Below, piece after piece: positions 57,208-64,000 of a DNA stretch of 64,000 nt. The notes beneath the pieces are model-generated. The model did no database searches, was not told where the DNA came from, and worked only from the letters and a program-made list of their open reading frames with translations. A program made the position numbers and the translations under genes. The number at the start of each line of letters is the position of its first letter. Position 1 is the stretch's first letter. Source of the DNA: Cyclobacteriaceae bacterium (GTDB taxonomy: Bacteria; Bacteroidota; Bacteroidia; Cytophagales; Cyclobacteriaceae); NCBI GenBank assembly GCA_012033595.1, contig JAAUQL010000003.1, positions 1 to 64,000 on the forward strand, read 5' to 3'.

Positions 57208-57996
57208 ATGATCACACTTCAAAAAAAGACATTATTTTTATTTTTATTGTTTGCATGCTCTTCCATTTCGATAGCAGTTTTAGCACAAGAGAGCACCCCA
57301 AAAAATACCAAAGCAACCCGAGCCGGCAAATTAGTGAGCGAAAAAGCAGGCAGGCCTGATGTTCCCGGGGATTTAATGATCGAGATAGGCTTCACCTGGA
57401 TGAATGACCACCCTGTAGGCCACGGCTTCAAGACCATGGCCAGCCGTACTTTTAATGCTTATTACCTTTATGATAAGCCTATCGGCGAAAGTGCATTTTC
57501 GTTCCATCCAGGTATAGGTGTAGGGACAGAAAAATACGCATTTGATAAAAATTCTACCCTTGGCTATGGTCTCGATGACAATGGCAGCAAGGTAGTGCAA
57601 TTTATTGACCTGGAAGATATATACGGCCAGGGCATAGCTTACCGCAAGTCACAGATCAACGCCAACTATCTGGATATACCACTGGAGATCAGATGGATTT
57701 CACGCAAGTACGACCCCAAAAGGTCGCTTACCGTCACCATTGGTGGCAAAGCGGGGATATTATTTGATGCAAAAACCAAAGTAAAATATCTCGAGGATGG
57801 GGAGAAAAAAATCACCAAACAGAAAGAGAATTTTGAACTGAACCCCTTTCGTTATGGTGCCTATGCCAAACTGGGTTTCGGTGGTTTCAGCGCATATTAC
57901 TACTATAGCTTTTCAACAACCTTTAAAAAAGACAAGGGCCCTCTGGCCACAACAATGTTTCCGATGACGATTGGCTTGTCTCTGGCTTTATTTTAG
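57208..57996 (+). CDS. Probable outer-membrane beta-barrel protein
   Basis: A 262-residue exported protein with a signal peptide (about residues 1-26, ending AVLAQ). The remainder shows alternating hydrophobic/polar beta-strands and ends in an aromatic strand MFPMTIGLSLALF, as outer-membrane barrels do. FNAYYLYDKPIGESAFSFHP and ANYLDIPLEIRWISRKYDPK resemble PorT/OmpW-like small barrels of Bacteroidota. No specific function can be assigned. Ends in a good terminator. Confidence 0.7.
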   Translation: MITLQKKTLFLFLLFACSSISIAVLAQESTPKNTKATRAGKLVSEKAGRPDVPGDLMIEIGFTWMNDHPVGHGFKTMASRTFNAYYLYDKPIGESAFSFHPGIGVGTEKYAFDKNSTLGYGLDDNGSKVVQFIDLEDIYGQGIAYRKSQINANYLDIPLEIRWISRKYDPKRSLTVTIGGKAGILFDAKTKVKYLEDGEKKITKQKENFELNPFRYGAYAKLGFGGFSAYYYYSFSTTFKKDKGPLATTMFPMTIGLSLALF

Positions 57997-58337
57997 AATT
58001 TACCTTATTATATCTGCCAACCTCCCTCCTATACCCTGGTGGGAGGTTTTTTTATTTTCGCATGTGAGGAAAAGCATGGCAAGAAACTAGTGCCTGAAAA
58101 AATTAAGTCCGCGATGTAGGGTAAAAGAAAGTAACAAGCAAGGACTATCTCACTTATGGTTGGCGAGAAGTAGATTGATTCACGGTTTGTCTTTTCGCCG
58201 ATTCATACGCCAACTTTATCAGCCTTATGCCATTCAAAGCACGGGGTAACATAAAAGGAAAATCCGGGTGAATTACCTGGAAACATGAGAATTGAAATTA
58301 TGCAGCTATCCCTTTTAATATAAATTAAGCGGCAAAG
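57997..58337. other. Intergenic region after the beta-barrel gene
   Basis: These 341 bases lie between convergent genes. Apart from the terminator at 58019-58053 I see no coding frame, RNA gene or notable repeat. Confidence 0.55.
58019..58053 (+). terminator. Intrinsic terminator of the beta-barrel protein gene
   Basis: AACCTCCC (58019-58026) and GGGAGGTT (58041-58048) form a perfect 8-bp stem, followed by a T run to 58053. It lies 23 bp past the stop at 57996. Confidence 0.88.
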
Positions 58338-58958
58338 CTACATGAAATAAAAAAGTGAGCCGTAACAAATTGCCAGGCCCAGCACAAGGCCCGCATAAAC
58401 TTGCATGGGTGTATGCACCTGCAACGCTAATCTAGAATAGGCAATAAGTCCGGCAGTAGCCACCAACAATGCCAGCAAGTACGCAAAATAAGGTATGGGG
58501 TAAACCATGTGCATAGCCAATACAAAGCCAAGTGTTCCTCCTATACCCGTGGAATGAATACTAATTTTCCAAAAGAGGGTAATGAGTGTAAGTAAGAGCA
58601 ACAAACCCGTAACAGTGGCAAATATTAGGAATATCAGGTGGTTGATCTGCAACTTTGCATAAAACATATAAGCTGTAATGCCATAAAAGCAAGTGACAAA
58701 AATAAAAGGAACGATACGTTGCCGGCGTCTGTAAAGACTCAAATCGCTGATAAAATTGGAAACGCGCAAGGTGCCAATGCTAATGGCGGGGATGATGAAG
58801 GTGACGATAAAAATTACTGCCAATACCTGCATTAATGCTTCCTTTTGAATTGGTTGCAGTAGCGAAGCTGCAAACATGATGATGAAAAGAAAAAGGTAGG
58901 TAGGCATCAATAATGGGTGAAATACCCAGGAAATGATGTGTGCCGATTTGTCTCTCAC
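58338..58958 (-). CDS. PAP2-like integral membrane protein
   Basis: A 206-residue protein with about five to six transmembrane segments. The segments SIHSTGIGGTLGF and ARLALQ-like SRLALQVHTPMQVYAGLVLG recall the PAP2 motifs PSGH and SRxxxxxHxxxD, but the final Asp is Gln, and the first motif (KxxxxxxRP) is not seen. It is therefore a divergent or non-catalytic PAP2-fold protein. It starts with GTG that overlaps the rpoN stop codon by one base (TAGTG), so translation is coupled to rpoN. Confidence 0.72.
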   Translation of the reverse strand: MRDKSAHIISWVFHPLLMPTYLFLFIIMFAASLLQPIQKEALMQVLAVIFIVTFIIPAISIGTLRVSNFISDLSLYRRRQRIVPFIFVTCFYGITAYMFYAKLQINHLIFLIFATVTGLLLLLTLITLFWKISIHSTGIGGTLGFVLAMHMVYPIPYFAYLLALLVATAGLIAYSRLALQVHTPMQVYAGLVLGLAICYGSLFYFM

Positions 58959-60403
58959 TATAATTCCTTTCGAAGTCTGGCTACCGGTATATTTAGCTGT
59001 TCGCGGTATTTGGCCACGGTGCGGCGCGCAATATTATAACCTTTATCATTTAACATTTTTTCCAGCTTATCATCCGAAAGCGGTTTTTTCTTATCTTCCT
59101 CATCTATCATTTCTTTGAGAATATGCTTCACCTCTCTGCTACTGACGTCGTCGCCCGAATCTGTGGCAATACCTTCTGAGAAAAAATACTTTAGGGGATA
59201 AATGCCAAATTCCGTCTGTACAGATTTACTATTAGCCACACGCGAAACGGTGGATATATCCATATTTATCTCATTGGCTATATCCTTAAGGATCATGGGT
59301 TTTAATTTGCTTTCGTCGCCGGTAAGGAAAAAATCGAACTGAAAATTGACAATGGAGCGCATGGTATAAAGCAAGGTATGCTGCCGCTGTTTGATGGCAT
59401 CTATAAACCACCGGGCAGCATCCAACTTTTGCTTCACGAAAGTGGCCGTTTCTCGCAGCTTTTTATCTTTCTTATTAGACTTGTCGTAAGTCTGCATCAT
59501 TTCAGAATAGGATCTGGAGATTTTTAACTCTGGCGCATTGCGCGAATTGAGGGTAAGTTCCAGTTTTCCATTGTTGTTGGTGAGAATAAAATCCGGGATG
59601 AGGTATTGAGTTTTCACCAATTCTCCCGAGGAGCCTCCTGGTTTGGGGTTGAGCCTGGTGATCAGGTTGATGGCTGCCTTCAGATGCTCTTCATCATCGA
59701 TGTTGAGCTTTTTAATGATTTTATCATAATGCTTTTTGGTGAAATCGATGAAGCAGTCTTCGATGATGGCAATGGCCAGCGTAACATCAGGGGTGTGGTC
59801 TAGTTTTCTCTCCAACTGTAGGAGGAGACATTCCTGCAAATTGCGGGCAGCTATACCGGGAGGATCGAAAGACTGGATTTTTCGAAGTATTTCTTCGAGC
59901 TCATCCAGGTCTGTTTCTATGTTCATGCTAAAGGCCAGATCGTTGATGATGGCTTCGAGCTCACGTCTGATGTACCCGTCGTTTTCGAGGCTGCCTATAA
60001 GCTGCATTCCTATTTTTTCCTGCCGCTCGTCCAGCCCTAAAAATCCAAGTTGGGATATGAGCTGGTCATTGAGGGTAGAAGACGTGGCAATGGGCATTTC
60101 ACGGTCTTCTTCGTCGGGGCTGTTGCCGTCGCCCTGCATTTTATATCCTGAATAGTCGTCAGAGAGGTAATCTTCAAAGTTGATTTCATCATCATTCGAC
60201 TCTGTTTTTTCTTCAAATTCATCAGCCTGATCGGCAATTTCTTCTCCCTCTTCACGTCCTTCTTCCAAAGCCGGGTTAGACTCAAGTTCTTCTTCTATCC
60301 TGGTTTCCAGCTCTACGGTAGGCACTTGCAGCAGTTTGATAAACTGTATCTGCTGCGGTGAAAGTTTCTGACTTAAGGTTTGAATTAGTCCAAGCTTTTG
60401 CAT
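58958..60403 (-). CDS. rpoN: RNA polymerase sigma-54 factor
   Basis: Directs RNA polymerase to -24/-12 promoters and needs AAA+ activators. The 481-residue protein has the Gln-rich activator-interacting region I ([20 protein letters not shown]), an acidic region II (about 50-110), the core-binding domain and HTH region (about 365-390), and the RpoN box [11 protein letters not shown] near residues 456-466. No sigma-54 activator is in the window. Confidence 0.96.
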   Translation of the reverse strand: MQKLGLIQTLSQKLSPQQIQFIKLLQVPTVELETRIEEELESNPALEEGREEGEEIADQADEFEEKTESNDDEINFEDYLSDDYSGYKMQGDGNSPDEEDREMPIATSSTLNDQLISQLGFLGLDERQEKIGMQLIGSLENDGYIRRELEAIINDLAFSMNIETDLDELEEILRKIQSFDPPGIAARNLQECLLLQLERKLDHTPDVTLAIAIIEDCFIDFTKKHYDKIIKKLNIDDEEHLKAAINLITRLNPKPGGSSGELVKTQYLIPDFILTNNNGKLELTLNSRNAPELKISRSYSEMMQTYDKSNKKDKKLRETATFVKQKLDAARWFIDAIKQRQHTLLYTMRSIVNFQFDFFLTGDESKLKPMILKDIANEINMDISTVSRVANSKSVQTEFGIYPLKYFFSEGIATDSGDDVSSREVKHILKEMIDEEDKKKPLSDDKLEKMLNDKGYNIARRTVAKYREQLNIPVARLRKEL

Positions 60404-60504
60404 ATTGCGCTATTGGTATCCCTTTTTTGGGTCAAATTTAAAACTTTTCATTGATTCTTTAAACATACTTTTCGCTGACGATAAATCAACTCAATTAACC
60501 AGGG

Positions 60505-60540
60505 TTTGCCCACAGAGGTTCAATTCTTTTTTTAAATTTG
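60505..60540 (+). promoter_or_regulatory. Possible asnS promoter
   Basis: TTTG (60505-60508) and TAAATTTG (60533-60540) are separated by 24 bases, one more than the usual range. The asnS ATG is 38 bp downstream. Confidence 0.5.
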
Positions 60541-60578
60541 CGCTTTATTTTAATTTTTTGATAAGGAACAAAACGATT

Positions 60579-62023
60579 ATGGCCAAGCGCATAAAAATAA
60601 AAGAGCTGTTGTCATCGCCTCAAACAGATACGGAAATCAATGTGAAAGGATGGGTAAGGACAAGACGTGGGAACAAGAATGTGGCTTTTATCGCCATAAA
60701 TGACGGATCTACCATTCACAATATCCAGGCCGTGGCAGATTTGGGGCAGGTGAGTGAAGCGCTTTTGAAGAAAGTGACCACAGGAGCCTGTGTCTCCGTC
60801 ACTGGCGATTTGGTGGCTTCGCAAGGCAGTGGTCAGTCAGTGGAAATTCTGGTAAAAGAGCTGGAGGTGTTGGGTGAGGCCAATCCGGAGGAGTATCCGC
60901 TACAACCCAAGAAACACTCGCTGGAATTTTTGCGGGAAATAGCCCATTTACGTCCGCGTACCAGTACGTTTAGTGCTGTGCTGCGCATGCGTCATGCCAT
61001 GATCTTTGCCGTGCACAAATTCTTCAATGATAAAGGATTTATCAATTTGCATACGCCTATTATCACCGGCTCAGATGCCGAAGGAGCAGGCGAGATGTTT
61101 AGAGTCACCACCTCGACGTAGAAAATCCGCCAAAAAACCAGGAAGGCAAAGTAGATTATACGCAGGATTTTTTTGGACGGGAAACCAACCTTACGGTCTC
61201 GGGACAGCTCGAAGGCGAACTTGGCGCCATGGCCCTCTCTGATATTTATACCTTTGGGCCAACCTTTCGGGCCGAAAATTCCAATACTTCCAGGCACCTT
61301 GCCGAATTTTGGATGATTGAGCCTGAGATGGCTTTTTACGAACTCGAAGATAATATGGATCTGGCGGAGGAATTTCTCACCTACCTTGCACAATACGCGC
61401 TTGATCATTGCCAGGAAGATCTTAAGTTTTTGAATGACAGGGCGCTGGACGAGGAGAAAAATTTGAAACAGGAAGAACGAAGCGAACTGTCACTCCTGGA
61501 ACGCCTGCAGTTTGTCATCGACAACGACTTCGAAAGAGTATCTTATACCGAGGCCATTGAAATACTGAGAAATTCCAACCAGAACAAAAAGAAGCGTTTT
61601 AAATATACCATCGATGCTTGGGGAGCTGATCTGCAGTCGGAGCATGAGCGGTATTTGGTAGAATCTCACTTTAAAAAACCAGTGATATTATACAATTACC
61701 CCAAAGACATAAAGGCATTTTATATGAGGCAAAACGAAGATGGCAAGACGGTAAGGGCCATGGATATTTTGTTTCCAGGTATTGGCGAGATAATCGGGGG
61801 CTCACAACGTGAAGAGCGATACGATGTACTCAAAGCCAGGATCCACGAAATGCATATTCCTGAAGAAAGCATGTGGTGGTACCTGGAAACCAGAAAATTT
61901 GGTACCGCACCACATAGTGGCTTTGGCCTGGGCTTTGAAAGGCTAATGATTTTTATGACGGGCATGAAAAATATCAGAGACGTGATACCCTTTCCCAGGA
62001 CACCTGGAAACGCGGCATTCTAA
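60579..62023 (+). CDS. asnS: Asparagine--tRNA ligase, frameshifted
   Basis: Charges tRNA-Asn directly. The 481-residue class IIb synthetase has an OB-fold anticodon-binding domain (about residues 1-110, [20 protein letters not shown]) and the catalytic domain: motif 2 around [20 protein letters not shown] and motif 3 around [20 protein letters not shown]. The frame breaks at 61111-61112, where two C should be three; restored, it reads [16 protein letters not shown] and continues. The start [11 protein letters not shown] fits the family; the longer upstream frame does not. The gene is generally essential, arguing that the break is an error. Confidence 0.95.
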
Positions 62024-62028
62024 AAAAT

Positions 62029-62403
62029 TTATTGCTTACGGAATTTGAAGGCCTTATTGTACCGGGCTACCTCGTCTTTGATGATAATGAGATAGTATCC
62101 TGAGTGGAGATCTTTTACACTGATCTTAAATTTATTGGGGTTTATTTCATCCCACTCAAACTTCAATTTATTGCCAATGATATTATACATCTCTACTTCC
62201 ACATGCTTCAGATGAGAGTTTTTCAGATGGACAATCAGATGGTCAACAGCGGGATTGGGGTATAATTCCACATCAGTCGAAATCTGTAGGCTTTCTTTTT
62301 TAAGGTTGGGCAGTTCACTCTTATTGCCTTCCACGGGCAATCCCTGGGCAAAAAGCTGAAAACTTAAACAAATGAAAATGAGAAAGGTAGAGTAGAATTT
62401 CAT
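62029..62403 (-). CDS. Small secreted protein with a T9SS C-terminal sorting domain
   Basis: A 124-residue protein with a signal peptide (about residues 1-20, ending LFAQG) and a type A T9SS sorting domain spanning residues about 45-124. VELYPNPAVDHLIVHL is its characteristic opening, followed by VEMYNIIGNKL and SGYYLIIIKDEVARYNKAFK. Almost nothing lies between the signal and the sorting domain, about 25 residues. Such domains normally follow a large cargo domain, so this is an unusually minimal cargo. It converges on asnS with five bases between stops. Confidence 0.82.
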   Translation of the reverse strand: MKFYSTFLIFICLSFQLFAQGLPVEGNKSELPNLKKESLQISTDVELYPNPAVDHLIVHLKNSHLKHVEVEMYNIIGNKLKFEWDEINPNKFKISVKDLHSGYYLIIIKDEVARYNKAFKFRKQ

Positions 62404-62624
62404 TATTCCATAAAGTATATTTTATTGTTTTACCACATCAAAAATAAGGCCACTACACGTAAAATTGTAGCCTAGTTAACGCAAAGATAGGCACATTGTT
62501 TAAATGTAGGTTAGCTGAGGGTAAAAATAAGTTTGCATAATTGCTTTTTTTTGCGCCGCCAGGTTGCTCATCATTGTTCATATTTCATGCATTAAAAAAC
62601 GTAAAATCCATAATATATTCACTC

Positions 62625-63239
62625 ATGGACTCAGATAACACCCTGATCGTATTCGTAAAAAACCCAAAATTGGGTGAGGTTAAAACCAGGCTGGCGCGCA
62701 CCATTGGCCAGCAGCAAGCCCTCAGTGTCTATCATACATTATTACGTATATGCCATGATACCGTAGTTCCGCTTTCAGTCAGAAAAACCATCTTCTATTC
62801 GGACGAAATCACAGAAAATGACATATGGGAAGACACACTTTTCGAGAAGTATGTACAGCGAGGCAGAGATATAGGTGAGCGGATGTTCAATGCCATTAGC
62901 GATTGTAATGAGGGTGCCGAAGGCGCTATGTGCCTCATTGGTACTGATATCCCAGATCTTTCTAAAGAAATTATTGACAGCGCTTTTGAACTGCTTACTT
63001 ATAACGATGTGGTGATTGGCCCGGCGGAAGATGGTGGTTATTACCTGATTGCTATGCGCAAGCCCGTCAAAGAAATTTTTGTTGATAAAACCTGGGGAAC
63101 CGGAATGGTATTGAAGGAAACCCTCGCTGAGCTTGAAAAATCAGCACTAACATTTAAATTGTTACCGGTACTCAACGATATAGATACAATCGAAGATATC
63201 CGAAATGGTGGCTATAATTATCTGTTGCAAGGTGGATGA
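62625..63239 (+). CDS. TIGR04282-type glycosyltransferase (DUF2064)
   Basis: A 204-residue GT-A fold nucleotidyltransferase/glycosyltransferase-like protein. NTLIVFVKNPKLGEVKTRLA is the opening signature; AMCLIGTDIPDLSKEII contains the metal-binding Asp motif; DVVIGPAEDGGYYLIAM is also family-typical. Some members act in arsenosugar biosynthesis, but no ars genes are nearby, so that role is not supported here. The ATG at 62625 is preferred; the upstream frame is not conserved-looking. Confidence 0.82.
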   Translation: MDSDNTLIVFVKNPKLGEVKTRLARTIGQQQALSVYHTLLRICHDTVVPLSVRKTIFYSDEITENDIWEDTLFEKYVQRGRDIGERMFNAISDCNEGAEGAMCLIGTDIPDLSKEIIDSAFELLTYNDVVIGPAEDGGYYLIAMRKPVKEIFVDKTWGTGMVLKETLAELEKSALTFKLLPVLNDIDTIEDIRNGGYNYLLQGG

Positions 63240-63271
63240 TGCCCTGGGGTTTTGATTTGCAGATGATTTGT

Positions 63272-63952
63272 TTATAATAATTTATCCATGTCCCTGATCA
63301 AAATCCTCCTTCTGTCAAAATTGATGATATTCTTTTCTTTCAGTTCGTTGAGAATGGTCGTCACAGTCTGGCGGCTGGTGCCGGTAAGTGCCGCAATATC
63401 TTTATGGGTCAGATAGTTTTTAATCATGGTTTCGAAGCCAATTTTTTTTCCTTTTTCACTAGCCCAATCCTTCAGGAATTCCACGATTCGGGTTCTTGAG
63501 TCTTTGAAGACCAGAGACTCCACCTTTCGCTCCAGTTTTTTGATCCTTAGCCCCAGCAATTTGTATATTTTTAGGTTCAGGGCCTTGTTGTGAGCCATTA
63601 GCTCTTTCATGTCGTCTATATTCATCGGGCAGATGGTGGTTCCTTCGTCCATCGCCTGAGCAAAGTCGCTTCTTTTTTCCTGACCGATCAGAGCCAATTC
63701 GCCAAAAATCTCCCCAGGCGCCAATATGGCTTTGGTCACTTCGCGGCCATCTTCGGTGTAGCTTCCTATTTTCACCCTACCGCTTGCCACCAGAAATATC
63801 TGGTCAGATTTCTCATCTTCAAAATAGATGAAGGCCTCCTTTTTAAATTTGTTTATAGAATGCTTTTCGGCCATTGAAGGAACCTTGTGAGGGCATAGAA
63901 TATTATATAAGTCAATATCCTCGAAATACCAGATGTTTCCTTGATTGCTCAT
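63272..63952 (-). CDS. Crp/Fnr-family transcriptional regulator
   Basis: A 226-residue regulator with an N-terminal cyclic-nucleotide-binding-like beta-barrel (about residues 25-140, with LAPGEIFGELALIGQEKRSD at the effector site), a dimer helix, and a C-terminal HTH (TMIKNYLTHKDIAALTGTSR, then QTVTTILNELKEKNIINFDR). No Fe-S cysteine cluster of the Fnr type is evident, so it is Crp-like; the ligand is unknown. The start at 63952 (MSNQGNIWYF) is preferred over a longer frame running to 63997. Confidence 0.92.
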   Translation of the reverse strand: MSNQGNIWYFEDIDLYNILCPHKVPSMAEKHSINKFKKEAFIYFEDEKSDQIFLVASGRVKIGSYTEDGREVTKAILAPGEIFGELALIGQEKRSDFAQAMDEGTTICPMNIDDMKELMAHNKALNLKIYKLLGLRIKKLERKVESLVFKDSRTRIVEFLKDWASEKGKKIGFETMIKNYLTHKDIAALTGTSRQTVTTILNELKEKNIINFDRRRILIRDMDKLL

Positions 63953-64000
63953 TGGTAAAGTTATTTGTACAGAAAGTAAATTTACTGATAAATTCACCTT

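Noticed and set aside
62625-63239. Arsenosugar biosynthesis cluster
   Set aside because: The glycosyltransferase family name suggests it, but no arsenic-related genes are adjacent.
1-64000. CRISPR array, prophage or rRNA operon
   Set aside because: I saw no regularly spaced direct repeats, no phage structural genes and no rRNA sequence; the only tRNA that I could find is tRNA-Arg.

Overview
The window is a chromosomal segment of a Bacteroidota bacterium, most likely class Cytophagia (Cytophagales and relatives). The evidence is a SusC/RagA-type receptor, a type IX secretion (T9SS) sorting domain, DUF2480 and DUF4286 proteins, a PspC protein with an adhesin-head domain, a Rho with a long charged insertion, and promoters with the TAnnTTTG element instead of a classical -10 box. 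Start codons lack clear Shine-Dalgarno sequences, as is usual in this phylum. Base composition is even, and I see no prophage, CRISPR array, rRNA operon or complete insertion sequence.

Layout. 1-1.4 kb: a truncated SusC gene cut off near the left edge. 1.8-5.5 kb, minus strand: DUF2480, tsaB, an S41 C-terminal processing protease, rnpA and rpmH. 5.5-13 kb: stand-alone genes (zinc alcohol dehydrogenase, DPP III-type lipoprotein peptidase, DinB-like protein, class 3 aldehyde dehydrogenase, DUF2147, PH-domain protein, secreted Gly/Arg/Gln-rich protein). 13-20 kb: valS, a protein of unknown function, dapF and the rpsP-rimM-trmD-rplS operon. 20-21 kb: a DUF2975/Xre pair with an 18-bp palindrome in front. 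21-27 kb: sucA-sucB-lpd, the 2-oxoglutarate dehydrogenase complex. 27-36 kb: asnA, a TerB-like protein, a small exported protein, recQ, an exported protein with a carboxypeptidase-like domain, and trkA/trkH for K+ uptake. 36-43 kb: a TetR-controlled export operon (TolC, HlyD, two ABC ATPases, two ABC-2 permeases). 43-50 kb: a cytidylate-kinase-like protein, YfiR-like protein, PIN-PhoH ATPase, AlbA_2/HTH protein, MoxR-like AAA plus VWA pair, and a small lipoprotein. 50-57 kb: rho, serS, DUF4286, PspC/adhesin-head protein with its PadR regulator, and tRNA-Arg(ACG). 57-64 kb: a beta-barrel protein, PAP2-like membrane protein, rpoN, asnS, a T9SS-domain mini-protein, a TIGR04282-type glycosyltransferase and a Crp/Fnr regulator.

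The most striking property is technical. Ten otherwise well-conserved genes, including asnS, sucA, sucB, lpd, trkA and dapF, are broken by single-base frameshifts, twelve sites in all. Almost all are one base missing from a short homopolymer. Restoring one base at each site gives a full-length family-typical protein, so I read these as consensus errors in the sequence and annotate the genes across them. The truncated SusC gene is different: no single-base change rescues it.

No clearly new defence or biosynthetic system is visible. The best biological leads are the TetR operator/efflux operon, the DUF2975/Xre palindrome, the PadR-PspC/adhesin-head operon, the MoxR/VWA pair, the two-lipoyl SucB, and a secreted protein that is little more than a T9SS sorting domain.
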